39,455 nucleotides of DNA from Pseudomonadota bacterium. Its GTDB lineage: Bacteria > Pseudomonadota > Gammaproteobacteria > Burkholderiales > Burkholderiaceae_C. This document shows positions 30,453 to 39,455 of this stretch, one piece after another (within the stretch, counting starts at the first letter, position 1; each line of letters opens with the position of its first letter). The stretch lies in NCBI GenBank assembly GCA_018240985.1, contig JAFEER010000244.1, positions 1-39,455 on the forward strand. The letters are read 5' to 3'. The translations under genes and the position numbers were made by a program. The notes under the pieces were generated by a model. That model was not told where the DNA came from. It ran no database searches and saw only the letters and a list, made by a program, of their open reading frames with translations.

Positions 30453-32396
30453 CTACGGTTCTGGCCCCACATTGACCTCATCGGCGCGCCGGGGTGCGCC
30501 GATGGGTGCTGCGGCCTGGCCCTTGGCAACGGCGGCCAGGTCTTGCTCGTTCGGGTACTGGCCCAGCAGCCAGTAGTCGAACACGCGCCGCACGATGGGG
30601 GCCGCAGCAGCGGCGCCAAAGCCGGCGTTTTCCACGATCACGGCCACGGCCACCTTGGGGTCTTCCACCGGCGCGAACGCGGCGAACAGCGAATGGTCGC
30701 GCTTGTGCTCCTCCAGCAGCCTGGCGTTGTACTTCACGTTCTGCCCCAGGCTCACCGCCTGGGCCGTGCCGGTCTTGCCGGCCGAGGTGTAGGGCGCGCC
30801 CAGAAACACGCGCCGGCCCGTTCCGGCCTGATTCACGGCCATCAGGGCGTTGTTGATGATGGCCACGTTCTTCGGGTTGAAGCCCAGGTTCTCGCCGGGC
30901 GGTTGCTGCACCTCGGTGACCTGGCCCGTGACCTGGTCCTTCACCGCCTTGATGAGGTGCGGGCGGTGGCGCGTGCCGCCGTTGGCCAGCGTGGACTCGG
31001 CCACGGCCAGCTGCAGCATGGTGAAGCTGTTGTAGCCCTGGCCAATGCCCAGCGACACCGTCTCGCCCGGGAACCAGCGCTTCATCTCCGGGCGCTTGTA
31101 GGTGCTCCGCTTCCACTCGGTGCTGGGCAGCACGCCGCGCACCTCGCCGCCTAAGTCGATGCCGGTGATCTGGCCGAAGCCCAGCGGCTTCATGAAGTCG
31201 TGGATCGCGTCCACCCCCATCTCCACGCCCAGCGAGTAGAAATAGGTGTTGCTTGAATGCTGGATGGCGCGGTGCATGTCCACGCCGCCCAGGCCCCCCT
31301 CGTGGCTGCGGAAGGTGCGCCCGCCGTAGTTGTAGAAGCCCGGGTCGTTGATGACCAGCGTGGGCGAGCGTTTTTTCAGCTCCAGCGCCGCCAGGGCCAT
31401 GAAGGGCTTGTAGGTGGAGCCGGGCGGATAGGTGCCGCGCAGGGCGCGATTGAGCAGCGGCTTGTTGATGGACTCGTTGAGCGCCTGCCAGTTTTCCTGG
31501 TCTATGCCCTCGACGAACAGGTTGGGATCAAACGTCGGCTTGGAGACCAGGGCCAGCACCTCGCCGTTGCGCGGATCCAGCGCCACCAGGGCGCCGCGGC
31601 GCTCGCCGAACATGTCCTCGATGAGTTTTTGCAGCTTGATGTCCAGCGACAGCATGACCGTATTGCCGGGCGTGGCCGGGTGGCTGTTCAGGCGCCGCAC
31701 GGCGTGGCCGCCGGCCGAGGTCTCCATGCGCTCGAAGCCGGTCTGGCCGTGCAGCGTGGGCTCGAAGCTCTGCTCCACGCCGAGCTTGCCGATGTAGTCC
31801 GTGCCGCGGTAATTGGCCGCGTCGTCCGAGTCCTCGATGCGCTCCTTCTCGCGCTGGTTGATGCGCCCGATATAGCCGATGGCGTGGCTGCCCACCTCGG
31901 CCAGCGGGTAGTTGCGAAACAGCCGCGCCTTGATCTCGACACCGGGAAAGCGGTAGCGCTGCGCGGCAAAGCGCGCCACCTCCTCGTCGGACAGGCGCGT
32001 GCGTATCGGCAGCGAATCAAAGCTGCGCGACTCATCGCGCAGGCGCTTGAAGCGGCGCCGGTCGCGCGGCTGTATGTCCACGATCTTGGCCAGCTCGTCG
32101 ATGGTGTCCTCGAGGTCGATGGCGCGGGACGGCGTGATCTCCAGCGTGTAGGCCGAATAGTTGGTGGCCAGGATCACGCCGTTGCGATCCATGATCAGGC
32201 CGCGGTTGGGCACGATGGGCACGATGGCGGTGCGGTTGCTCTCGGCCTGCTCGGCCAGGTCTTCGTGGCGCTCCACCTGCAGCACCAGCAGGCGCGCCAC
32301 GATGAGCCCGAAGGCCAGCAGCACCACCAGGCCGAGCACGAACACGCGCAGGCGAAAGCGCCAGATATCGGCCTCCACATTGCGCAGCTCGGTCAT
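30453..32396 (-). CDS. mrdA: Penicillin-binding protein 2 (peptidoglycan transpeptidase)
   Basis: 647-aa PBP2. An N-terminal transmembrane helix (about 15-38) is followed by the dimerisation domain with NRGLIMDRNGVILA, and the transpeptidase domain has all three motifs: S327-x2-K330 (GSTYKP), S381-S-N383 and K541-T-G-T. It cross-links lateral-wall peptidoglycan with the MreBCD elongasome. It is the fourth gene of the mre operon, 12 bp after mreD. RodA, its usual glycosyltransferase partner, does not follow: the next gene is a convergent arginase. The C-terminal tail of about 30 residues is Ala/Gly-rich. Confidence 0.95.
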   Translation of the reverse strand: MTELRNVEADIWRFRLRVFVLGLVVLLAFGLIVARLLVLQVERHEDLAEQAESNRTAIVPIVPNRGLIMDRNGVILATNYSAYTLEITPSRAIDLEDTIDELAKIVDIQPRDRRRFKRLRDESRSFDSLPIRTRLSDEEVARFAAQRYRFPGVEIKARLFRNYPLAEVGSHAIGYIGRINQREKERIEDSDDAANYRGTDYIGKLGVEQSFEPTLHGQTGFERMETSAGGHAVRRLNSHPATPGNTVMLSLDIKLQKLIEDMFGERRGALVALDPRNGEVLALVSKPTFDPNLFVEGIDQENWQALNESINKPLLNRALRGTYPPGSTYKPFMALAALELKKRSPTLVINDPGFYNYGGRTFRSHEGGLGGVDMHRAIQHSSNTYFYSLGVEMGVDAIHDFMKPLGFGQITGIDLGGEVRGVLPSTEWKRSTYKRPEMKRWFPGETVSLGIGQGYNSFTMLQLAVAESTLANGGTRHRPHLIKAVKDQVTGQVTEVQQPPGENLGFNPKNVAIINNALMAVNQAGTGRRVFLGAPYTSAGKTGTAQAVSLGQNVKYNARLLEEHKRDHSLFAAFAPVEDPKVAVAVIVENAGFGAAAAAPIVRRVFDYWLLGQYPNEQDLAAVAKGQAAAPIGAPRRADEVNVGPEP

Positions 32397-32408
32397 GCCT
32401 TCGCTTCC

Positions 32409-32930
32409 TTACAACGGACGATTGTCGTCCTGATCGGGCGGGCGGCGCTGCGGCGCCAGCAATATCCAGCTCGCCAGCGGCCAGATGGCGGCCTCCAGCA
32501 GCGGCGCCGCAGCCGCCTCCGGGCCAGGCAGCAGGCCACCGCTGGCCAGCACGCGCAGGGCCAGTTCCACCACATGCGCGGCAAAGAACAGCGGCAACAG
32601 CTGCAGCGCCTGCAACAGCGGGCCGAACCACAGCAGGCGCCGGCTGGCCTGCTGCGCGCCGAACACCAGGCCGGCGTAGACCAGCGCATGCTGGCCCAGC
32701 AGCGCCGACTGGCTCACGTCGATGCACAGGCCCATCGCAAAGGCCACGCCCAGCCCCACGCGCTGCGGCTGGTGTATGCCCCAGAAGGCCAGCAGCACCA
32801 TGAGCCAGTCCGGCGTCCAGACCACGCGGCCCAGGGGAAGAATATCCAGCGCCAGGGCCAGCACCAGGCTGGCAACGATGAAGGCAGGGTTCACGGGCAG
32901 CAGCAGCTGCTGGCCCTTGGGCATGATCAT
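32409..32930 (-). CDS. mreD: Rod shape-determining protein MreD
   Basis: 173-aa membrane protein with about five helices, of the expected size for MreD. Recognisable segments are FIVASLVLALALDILPL, PDWLMVLLAFWGIHQPQRVG and FAMGLCIDVSQSALLGQHAL. It is part of the MreBCD complex that directs cell-wall elongation. The start ATG overlaps the mreC stop (ATGA); a second ATG six bases later would also keep the protein intact. Identification rests on the helix pattern and gene order. Confidence 0.92.
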   Translation of the reverse strand: MIMPKGQQLLLPVNPAFIVASLVLALALDILPLGRVVWTPDWLMVLLAFWGIHQPQRVGLGVAFAMGLCIDVSQSALLGQHALVYAGLVFGAQQASRRLLWFGPLLQALQLLPLFFAAHVVELALRVLASGGLLPGPEAAAAPLLEAAIWPLASWILLAPQRRPPDQDDNRPL

Positions 32931-33844
32931 TTGCGGCCTCCACGTTTTTGCGCCGCCGGCTCGGGCGCGGGCCGCGGCGGCAGCTCGTCCACCAGGGGCT
33001 TGAGCACCATCACATGGCGTGCACCGTAGACCTGGGCCAGGGGCGCGCAGTAGATGCGCGCAAAGGTGGAGTCGGCGCGGCGCTCCACGCGCACCACGCG
33101 CGCCACCGGCAGGCCGGGTGGATACAGGCCGTCCACGCCGCTGGTGCTGAGCACATCGCCCTCCTGCACGTCGGCATTGCCGGGCGTGAAGCGCAGCTCC
33201 ATGCCGCCGCCCAGGCCGGCCACCGGGTCGCCATAGGCCACGCTGCGCGCGCCGGTGCGCAGGTTCAGCACCGGAATCGCCTGGTCGCGGTCGATGAGCA
33301 GGGTGACCTCGCTGAGCATGGGATAGACGCGCGTGACCTGGCCCAGCACGCCGGCGGCATCGACCACCGGGGAGCCTGGCTCCACGCCGGCCAGCTGGCC
33401 GCGGTCGAGCATCACGCGCCGGGTATAGGGGTCTGCCGTGTCGTAGATCACCTGCGCGGCCAGGGCCGGCGTGGTGAGGCGCTGGCGCAGCTCCAGCAGC
33501 TGGCGCAGCTCGGCGTTTTCGCGCAGCAGCTGATCGGTCTCGCCGGCGCGCATGGACATCTGCGCCATCTTTTTCTGCGCCTCGTCCATGCCTTGCTGCG
33601 CGGCCTGGAGCGACTGCAGGTAGCCCGCACCCTTCTCGGCGAACTCCACCGGCTGCAGCATCAGCCACTGCAGCGGGTACAGCACGGTGGCCACGGCCTT
33701 GCGCAGTGGCTCGGTAACGTGAAAGCGCGCATCGGCCACCATCAAAAACAGCGCCAAGGCGCTGTACAGGGCAAGGCGGGACAGCGCTGACGGCCCATGC
33801 TTGAACAGCGTGGGCGCCGTGCGATCCAGGGTTCCCAGTGGCAT
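32927..33844 (-). CDS. mreC: Rod shape-determining protein MreC
   Basis: 305-aa bitopic membrane protein. A transmembrane helix near 24-42 (LYSALALFLMVADARF) is followed by a coiled coil (about 65-115, QQGMDEAQKKMAQMSMRAGE and onwards) and the beta-barrel MreC domain (VIYDTADPYTRRVMLDRGQL, GVLGQVTRVYPMLSEVTLLI, GMELRFTP). It links MreB to PBP2 on the periplasmic side. Second gene of the operon; about 180 bp with a repeat separate it from mreB. A Pro/Ala-rich tail ends in QKRGGRK. Confidence 0.94.
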   Translation of the reverse strand: MPLGTLDRTAPTLFKHGPSALSRLALYSALALFLMVADARFHVTEPLRKAVATVLYPLQWLMLQPVEFAEKGAGYLQSLQAAQQGMDEAQKKMAQMSMRAGETDQLLRENAELRQLLELRQRLTTPALAAQVIYDTADPYTRRVMLDRGQLAGVEPGSPVVDAAGVLGQVTRVYPMLSEVTLLIDRDQAIPVLNLRTGARSVAYGDPVAGLGGGMELRFTPGNADVQEGDVLSTSGVDGLYPPGLPVARVVRVERRADSTFARIYCAPLAQVYGARHVMVLKPLVDELPPRPAPEPAAQKRGGRK

Positions 33845-33954
33845 GCGGCGAATCAGCTATCCGTTGCGCAACGCTCTGCCCGCAGCGCCTGGAACTGGCA
33901 CAACCCAGGCCAGCAACCGCCGCGCAAGGGCCGCCCCGCCGCGCTGAGCAAGTG

Positions 33955-34016
33955 CCCCCTTCCCGCGGCGCGCAGCGCTGCGAGAGAAGGGGGAAGCGGC
34001 GCAGCCGCTCAGGGGG
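33955..34016. repeat. GC-rich hairpin repeat between mreB and mreC
   Basis: CCCCCTTC pairs with GAAGGGGG and is followed by AGCGGC-gca-GCCGCT and a closing AGGGGG. On the - strand it begins CCCCCTGAGCGGCTGCGCCG, a hairpin motif I recognise as frequent in Comamonadaceae intergenic DNA. Lying between two genes of one operon, it may attenuate transcription into mreC or stabilise the mreB transcript. Confidence 0.55.
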
Positions 34017-34023
34017 TTGTCCT

Positions 34024-35067
<1,044 letters not shown>

Positions 35068-35162
35068 TCAGGAATCCTCTGGGGGCACGGCATGCGCTTC
35101 GGCCTGCCATCGCCGGGTTTTACAGGGTGTTTGTGGGATTTTTTCGCACGATGACCGGCAAT

Positions 35163-35192
35163 GTGAAGGTCTTGCGGCAAAGGCGGGATAAT
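35163..35192 (+). promoter_or_regulatory. Weak candidate promoter of gatCAB
   Basis: A -10-like GATAAT (35187-35192) is preceded 18 bases upstream by GTGAAG, a poor -35. It lies in the 216-bp mreB/gatC divergent spacer, about 90 bp before gatC. Only the -10 is convincing. Confidence 0.25.
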
Positions 35193-35283
35193 AACGCATC
35201 CCCTGTGAATAACTCTCCCCCAGGGCATGCCGCGGATGTTTGTTTACATACCGTTGCGCGCGCCTCCCCCTCCTTTTCCCCTT

Positions 35284-35583
35284 ATGGCACTGACACCCCA
35301 GGACATAGCCCGCATCGCCCATCTGGCACGGCTGGAGCTCAACTCCGACGAGAGCGGGCGCATGCTCACCCAGCTCAACGGTTTTTTCAGCATCGTGGAC
35401 AAGATGCAGGCCGTGGACACCCAGGGCATACGCCCGCTGCCCCATCCCGTGGCCGCCATCCAGCCGGTGCAGCTGCGCCTGGCCGACGATGTGGCCAGCG
35501 AGCCGAACCAGCGCGAGGCCAACCAGCAAAGCGCCCCGGCCGTGGAGCGCGGGCTGTTCCTGGTGCCCAGGGTCATAGAGTGA
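35284..35583 (+). CDS. gatC: Asp/Glu-tRNA amidotransferase subunit C
   Basis: 99-aa GatC. The N-terminal [20 protein letters not shown] and the central [20 protein letters not shown], then [17 protein letters not shown], are the family pattern. GatC stabilises the GatA-GatB complex that converts Asp-tRNA(Asn) and Glu-tRNA(Gln) to the amidated forms. The start is set by the family N-terminus; no ribosome site is visible before it, and an upstream ATG at 35227 would add 19 residues of unlikely sequence. It is 10 bp ahead of gatA. Confidence 0.93.
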   Translation: MALTPQDIARIAHLARLELNSDESGRMLTQLNGFFSIVDKMQAVDTQGIRPLPHPVAAIQPVQLRLADDVASEPNQREANQQSAPAVERGLFLVPRVIE

Positions 35584-35593
35584 GGGCCAGGCC

Positions 35594-37087
35594 ATGACGC
35601 ACAAAACCGATCTGCACGACCTGGGCGTGGCCCAGCTGGCTTCCGCGCTGCGCGACAAACAGGTTTCAGCCGTCGAGGCGGCCCAGCATTTCCTGGCCCG
35701 CGCCAAGGCGCACCAGCACCTGGCTGCCTACCTGGCCATCGACGAAGACGTGACGCTGGCCCAGGCGCGCGCCCAGGACGCCGCCCTGGCGGCCGGCCAG
35801 GCGGCGCCGCTGGCCGGCCTGCCGATTGCGCACAAGGACGTCTTCGTCACGCGCGGCTTTCCCACCACTGCGTCCAGCAAGATGCTGGCCGGCTACCGCT
35901 CGCCGTTTGACGCCACGGTGGTCGCGCGCCTGGCGCAGGCCGGCTGCGTGACGCTGGGCAAGCTCAGCTGCGACGAGTTCGCCATGGGCGCCAGCAACGA
36001 AAAGGCCGCCGTCGCCCCGCTGGGCTTTAACGCGGCCGAGCCCGCGCGCAACCCCTGGAATCTGCAGCATGTGCCCGGCGGCTCCTCGGGCGGCTCGGCC
36101 GCGGCCGTGGCGGCGCGCCTGGCGCCGGCCGCCACCGGCACCGACACGGGCGGCTCGATCCGCCAGCCGGCCAGCTTCTGCGGCATCACCGGCATCAAGC
36201 CCACCTATGGCCGCGCCAGCCGTTACGGCATGATCGCCTTCGCCTCCAGCCTGGACCAGGCCGGCCCCATGGCGCGCAGCGCCGAGGACTGCGCGCTGCT
36301 GCTGAGCCAGATCTGCGGCCCGGATCCCGAGCGCGATGCCACCAGCCTGGACTACCCGGCCGAGGACTTCACGCGCACGCTGCAGGACTCCATAGCCGGC
36401 CTGCGCATCGGCGTGCCGGCCGAGTTCTTCAGCGACGGCCTGCAGGCCGACGTGCGCGCCGCCGTCGAGGCAGCCTTGAAGGAATATGAAAGGCTAGGCG
36501 CCAAGCTGGTGCCCATCAGCCTGCCGCGCACCGAACTGGCGGTGCCGGTGTACTACATCATCGCGCCGGCCGAGGCATCGTCCAATCTGTCGCGCTTCGA
36601 TGGCGTGCGCTACGGCCACCGCGCCAAGGAATACACCGACCTGCTCGACATGTACAAGAAGTCCCGCGCCGAGGGCTTTGGCGACGAGGTCAAGCGCCGC
36701 ATCATGATCGGCACCTATGTGCTGTCCGAGGGCTATTACGACGCCTACTACCTACAGGCGCAGAAGATTCGCCGCATGATCGCCGACGACTTCCAGGCCG
36801 CGTTCCAGCACTGCGACCTGATCGCCGGCCCGGTGGCGCCCACGGTGGCGCCCAAGCTGGGCGCGCAGACCGACCCGGTGACCAGCTACCTGGCCGACAT
36901 CTACACCCTGCCGGCTTCGCTGGCCGGGCTGCCGGGCATGAGCGTGCCCGCGGGCACCGGCGCCGGCGGCCTGCCGGTAGGCCTGCAGCTGATCGGCAAC
37001 TACTTCCAGGAGGCCAAGCTCTTGAACGCCGCCCACCGCCTGCAGCAGTCAACCGACTTCCACCTGGTCAAACCCGAAGGCATCTGA
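35594..37087 (+). CDS. gatA: Asp/Glu-tRNA amidotransferase subunit A
   Basis: 497-aa amidase-signature enzyme. The Ser-cisSer-Lys triad is visible: Lys81 in PIAHKDVF, Ser164 in PGGSSGGS and nucleophile Ser188 in [14 protein letters not shown]. It releases ammonia from glutamine, which is channelled to GatB. Size and motif order are standard for GatA. It lies between gatC and gatB with gaps of 10 and 2 bp, so the three subunits are made from one transcript. Confidence 0.96.
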   Translation: MTHKTDLHDLGVAQLASALRDKQVSAVEAAQHFLARAKAHQHLAAYLAIDEDVTLAQARAQDAALAAGQAAPLAGLPIAHKDVFVTRGFPTTASSKMLAGYRSPFDATVVARLAQAGCVTLGKLSCDEFAMGASNEKAAVAPLGFNAAEPARNPWNLQHVPGGSSGGSAAAVAARLAPAATGTDTGGSIRQPASFCGITGIKPTYGRASRYGMIAFASSLDQAGPMARSAEDCALLLSQICGPDPERDATSLDYPAEDFTRTLQDSIAGLRIGVPAEFFSDGLQADVRAAVEAALKEYERLGAKLVPISLPRTELAVPVYYIIAPAEASSNLSRFDGVRYGHRAKEYTDLLDMYKKSRAEGFGDEVKRRIMIGTYVLSEGYYDAYYLQAQKIRRMIADDFQAAFQHCDLIAGPVAPTVAPKLGAQTDPVTSYLADIYTLPASLAGLPGMSVPAGTGAGGLPVGLQLIGNYFQEAKLLNAAHRLQQSTDFHLVKPEGI

Positions 37088-37089
37088 CC

Positions 37090-38535
37090 ATGAGCGCAAC
37101 ACTCATCCATGGCTACGAGGTCGTGATCGGCTTCGAGACCCACACCCAGCTGGCCACCCACAGCAAAATCTTCAGCCGCGCCAGCACCGCCTTTGGCGCC
37201 TTGCCCAACACCCAGGCCTGCGCCGTGGACTTGGCCCTGCCCGGCACGCTGCCGGTGATGAACCGCGAGGCGGTCGCCTGCGCTATCAAATTGGGACTGG
37301 CTCTCGGCTCCCACATTGCGCCAGAGAGCATTTTTGCGCGCAAGAACTACTTTTATCCAGACCTGCCCAAGGGCTACCAGATCAGCCAGTTCGAGATTCC
37401 GGTGGTGCAGGGCGGCGAGGTCAGCTTCTACCTGGGCGAGGAAAAGAAGACCGTGCGCCTGGTGCGCGCGCACCTGGAGGAAGACGCCGGCAAGTCGCTG
37501 CACGAAGAATTCCATGGCATGAGCGGCATCGACCTGAACCGCGCCGGCACGCCGCTGCTGGAGATCGTGACCGAGCCCGACATGCGCGGCACCGAGGAGG
37601 CCGTGGCCTACGCCAAGGCGCTGCACCAGGTCGTCACCTGGATCGGCATCTGCGACGGCAACATGCAGGAGGGCAGTTTCCGCTGCGACGCCAACGTGTC
37701 CGTGCGCAAGCCCGGCCAGCCCCTGGGCACGCGCCGCGAGATCAAGAACCTGAACAGCTTCAAGAACATGCAGCTGGCGATCGACTACGAGATCCGCTGG
37801 CAGATCGAGCAGCTGGAGGACGGCCACAAGATCCAGCAGGCTACCGTGCTGTTCGACCCCGACACCGGCGAGACGCGCGCCATGCGTACCAAGGAGGACG
37901 CGGCCGACTACCGCTACTTCCCCGATCCGGATCTGCCGCCGCTGGTCATTGCCAGCAGCTGGATCGAGGACATCCAGGCCCACATGCCCGAGCTGCCACG
38001 CGCCATGGCGGCACGCTTCGTTGAGCAATACGGCCTGCCCGAATACGACGCCACCACGCTCACGCAAAGTCGCGCCATGGCGGCCTACTTCGAGGCCGCT
38101 GCCAAGGGCTGCGGCGCACCGAAGCTGGCCAGCAACTGGGTCATGGGCGAGATCTCGCGGCGCCTGAATGCCGAGGAAATCGGCATGGACGCGGTCAAGG
38201 TCACGGCCGGCCAGCTCGCCAGCCTGATCGGCCGCATCCAGGACGGAACGATCTCCAACAACGCCGCCAAACAGGTGTTTGACGCGCTGTGGAGCGGCGA
38301 AGGCAGCGACGTGGACGCCGTCATCGAGGCCAAGGGCCTCAAGCAGATGAGCGACACCGGCGCGCTGGAAAAAATCATCGACGAGGTGATTGCCGCCAAC
38401 CCCGCCAACGTGGAGCAATACCGCGCCGGCAAGGACAAGGCCTTCAACGCCCTGGTCGGCCAGGTGATGAAGGCCAGCAAGGGCAAGGCGAATCCCCAGC
38501 AGGTCAATGAGCTGCTAAAGGCCAAATTGGCCTGA
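37090..38535 (+). CDS. gatB: Asp/Glu-tRNA amidotransferase subunit B
   Basis: 481-aa GatB. The N-terminal kinase-like domain begins [20 protein letters not shown], and includes [19 protein letters not shown] and [18 protein letters not shown]. The C-terminal YqeY-like tail ends [17 protein letters not shown]. It activates the misacylated tRNA by phosphorylation and amidates it with ammonia from GatA. The last codons and stop overlap the beginning of an interspersed repeat (38527 onwards). Confidence 0.96.
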   Translation: MSATLIHGYEVVIGFETHTQLATHSKIFSRASTAFGALPNTQACAVDLALPGTLPVMNREAVACAIKLGLALGSHIAPESIFARKNYFYPDLPKGYQISQFEIPVVQGGEVSFYLGEEKKTVRLVRAHLEEDAGKSLHEEFHGMSGIDLNRAGTPLLEIVTEPDMRGTEEAVAYAKALHQVVTWIGICDGNMQEGSFRCDANVSVRKPGQPLGTRREIKNLNSFKNMQLAIDYEIRWQIEQLEDGHKIQQATVLFDPDTGETRAMRTKEDAADYRYFPDPDLPPLVIASSWIEDIQAHMPELPRAMAARFVEQYGLPEYDATTLTQSRAMAAYFEAAAKGCGAPKLASNWVMGEISRRLNAEEIGMDAVKVTAGQLASLIGRIQDGTISNNAAKQVFDALWSGEGSDVDAVIEAKGLKQMSDTGALEKIIDEVIAANPANVEQYRAGKDKAFNALVGQVMKASKGKANPQQVNELLKAKLA

Positions 38536-38565
38536 AACGCTTGCCAGCAAAGCACTGGCAGCTAT
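38527..38565 (-). repeat. Interspersed repeat copy overlapping the gatB stop codon
   Basis: Read on the - strand it is ATAGCTGCCAGTGCTTTGCT followed by GGCAAGCGTTTCAGGCCAA, a variant of the family core seen at 175-216. Its GGCCAATTTGG end overlaps the final codons of gatB. Confidence 0.55.
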
Positions 38566-38597
38566 AAAAATAGGGCTCCTTACGGAGTCTTATTTTT
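38566..38597. terminator. Bidirectional intrinsic terminator between gatB and the DUF4124 gene
   Basis: AAAAATAGGGCTCC (38566-38579) pairs with GGAGTCTTATTTTT (38584-38597) allowing two G-U pairs, with a TTAC loop. A and T runs flank both sides, so it can end transcripts from either direction. It overlaps the stop codon of the convergent gene at 38590. Confidence 0.8.
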
Positions 38598-39288
38598 GCC
38601 CCGGCGCCGCCGCAGGGGGCGCACCCCATTGCGTGGACGAGGCGCGCTGCGCCGTCCACAGCTGGCGCAGCTGGGCCAGCTCGGTATCGAAGCGCTGGTG
38701 GATGCGGCTCTTTTCCAACTCCTGCCGGGCCAGAAAGCGCTGCTGTTCGACCTGATCCGCCTCATTCTCGGCAACCTGGCGCTGCAGCTTGGCGGGCGCC
38801 TTGTGCACGTCGCCGCGGTAGAACTCCAGCTCGGTATCCAGGCGTTTGCGCTCGGCCTTCAGCGCCTGCTGGCGCTTGAGCGCCACGACGATGACCTCCT
38901 CCACCTGGTCGATGGCGGCATCGCGCTCGGCCTGGTGCGCGGCCTCGTCGGGGTAGCGCGCCATGAGCACGCGCTCGCGCCGGCGCTCCTCGACGATGCG
39001 GGCGCGCTCCTCGGCCTCCTTGCGGCGCTGCACTTCCTGCGCGGCGCGCTCGTGCTCCGTCAGGGTGGGGCCGATGCGGCGGCGCTCGGTGCCCATGTTG
39101 TCCAGCACGCGCTGCTCGCGGTCCACGCAGTCGGCAATCGGCCGATCGGAGGTGATGCGCCGGCCATGCCGGTCGATGCAGGTATAGACCTCCTGCGGCT
39201 TGGCCTGTTGCGCCCAGGCCGGCACGCCCAAGGCCAGCAATGCCCCTGCCAGAAAACCACCCGCAACTGCGCTTGCGTTCACGCCCAT
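38590..39288 (-). CDS. DUF4124-domain periplasmic protein with coiled coil
   Basis: 232-aa secreted protein. A signal peptide of about 26 residues (cleavage after AWA) is followed by a DUF4124 segment, EVYTCIDRHGRRITSDRPIA with a second Cys in DCVDRE; the two Cys probably form a disulfide. The remaining ~150 residues are charged and helical (ERAAQEVQRRKEAEERARIV and LKRQQALKAERKRLDTELEF), a predicted coiled coil. DUF4124 proteins are common in Beta- and Gammaproteobacteria and their role is not known to me. It is downstream of pyrE on the - strand, with an 18-bp gap, and convergent with gatB. Confidence 0.8.
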   Translation of the reverse strand: MGVNASAVAGGFLAGALLALGVPAWAQQAKPQEVYTCIDRHGRRITSDRPIADCVDREQRVLDNMGTERRRIGPTLTEHERAAQEVQRRKEAEERARIVEERRRERVLMARYPDEAAHQAERDAAIDQVEEVIVVALKRQQALKAERKRLDTELEFYRGDVHKAPAKLQRQVAENEADQVEQQRFLARQELEKSRIHQRFDTELAQLRQLWTAQRASSTQWGAPPAAAPGQK

Positions 39289-39306
39289 GCCCTCCCCAAC
39301 CTGGTC

Positions 39307-39455
39307 TCAGTCGTCCACACCATAGCGCTGACGGTAGGCCAGCACGCGCTCGTGGTGGGCGTGCATTTGCGCGTCGCCCCCGGCAGCCTGCAGATATTGC
39401 AGCAAATCGGCCAGGCGCGCGATGGCACAAACCTCCATGCCCAGCGCGCGGCGCA
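39307..39455 (-). CDS. pyrE: Orotate phosphoribosyltransferase, C-terminal fragment
   Basis: The last 49 residues of a gene that runs off the right edge. The sequence EVCAIARLADLLQYLQAAGG, then HERVLAYRQRYGVDD, matches the end of proteobacterial PyrE, where AIAxLxDLLxYL and AYRxRYGV are typical. PyrE attaches orotate to PRPP in pyrimidine synthesis. The catalytic part is outside the window, so the call rests on the tail. Confidence 0.65.
   Translation of the reverse strand, partial: RRALGMEVCAIARLADLLQYLQAAGGDAQMHAHHERVLAYRQRYGVDD

Noticed and set aside
37285-37315. GCTATCAAATTGG inside gatB as another interspersed repeat copy
   Set aside because: Only the few bases GCTATCAAA match, and they encode conserved GatB residues.

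Overview
The window is a high-GC chromosomal segment that reads as Burkholderiales, most likely family Comamonadaceae (the Acidovorax / Alicycliphilus / Delftia group). The basis is the mreBCD-mrdA and gatCAB block ending in a DUF4124 gene and pyrE, the codon bias, and several copies of a short interspersed repeat (core like ATAGCTGCTNGCGCTT...) that I associate with this family. Genus-level placement is inference. No tRNA, rRNA or CRISPR array was seen.

Left part (1-2752): the tail of a DHA2-type drug efflux transporter, a dienelactone hydrolase, and a two-gene unit of an unknown membrane protein and a FecR-like lipoprotein.

Redox operon (3217-12139, + strand): six tightly packed genes, several with 4-bp ATGA overlaps. 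They encode a lipid-anchored di-heme cytochrome c, a GMC flavoprotein whose second catalytic position is Phe, a 143-aa protein of unknown function, a membrane protein with a duplicated HFAR domain, a DyP-type peroxidase and a catalase-like heme protein that keeps the catalytic His and the R-x3-Y heme ligand motif. I do not recognise this combination as a described pathway; it looks like an oxidative system acting on a hydrophobic substrate and is a leading novelty candidate.

Island (about 12304-18416, - strand): three coupled genes encode a TerB-N/TerB/TerB-C membrane-anchored protein, a BrxD-like P-loop ATPase and an Lhr/BrxHI-like DEAD/DEAH helicase. The module resembles the ATPase-helicase core of BREX-type phage defence joined to a Ter-domain sensor, without nuclease or methylase. 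Gene debris lies at both ends: a PA2779-like fragment on the left, and an RCC1-repeat fragment (frameshifted at an 11-base G tract) and a ferric-reductase tail on the right.

Middle (18819-22935, - strand): an MCE-type lipid ABC transporter operon (STAS-permease, ATPase, MlaD-like protein, auxiliary lipoprotein) that continues into a bacteriohemerythrin gene. The signal peptide of the lipoprotein is written by a copy of the interspersed repeat.

23058-30440: a palindromic intergenic element, a divergent LysR / methyltransferase pair sharing an 11-bp inverted repeat, two lipoproteins (one an alpha/beta hydrolase), a second, canonical GMC dehydrogenase, an attenuator-like hairpin set, a TauE/SafE exporter and an arginase.

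Right part (30453-39455): the cell-shape operon mreB-mreC-mreD-mrdA on the - strand, divergent from gatC-gatA-gatB (tRNA-dependent amidotransferase) on the + strand, followed by a convergent DUF4124 protein and the C-terminus of pyrE at the window edge.
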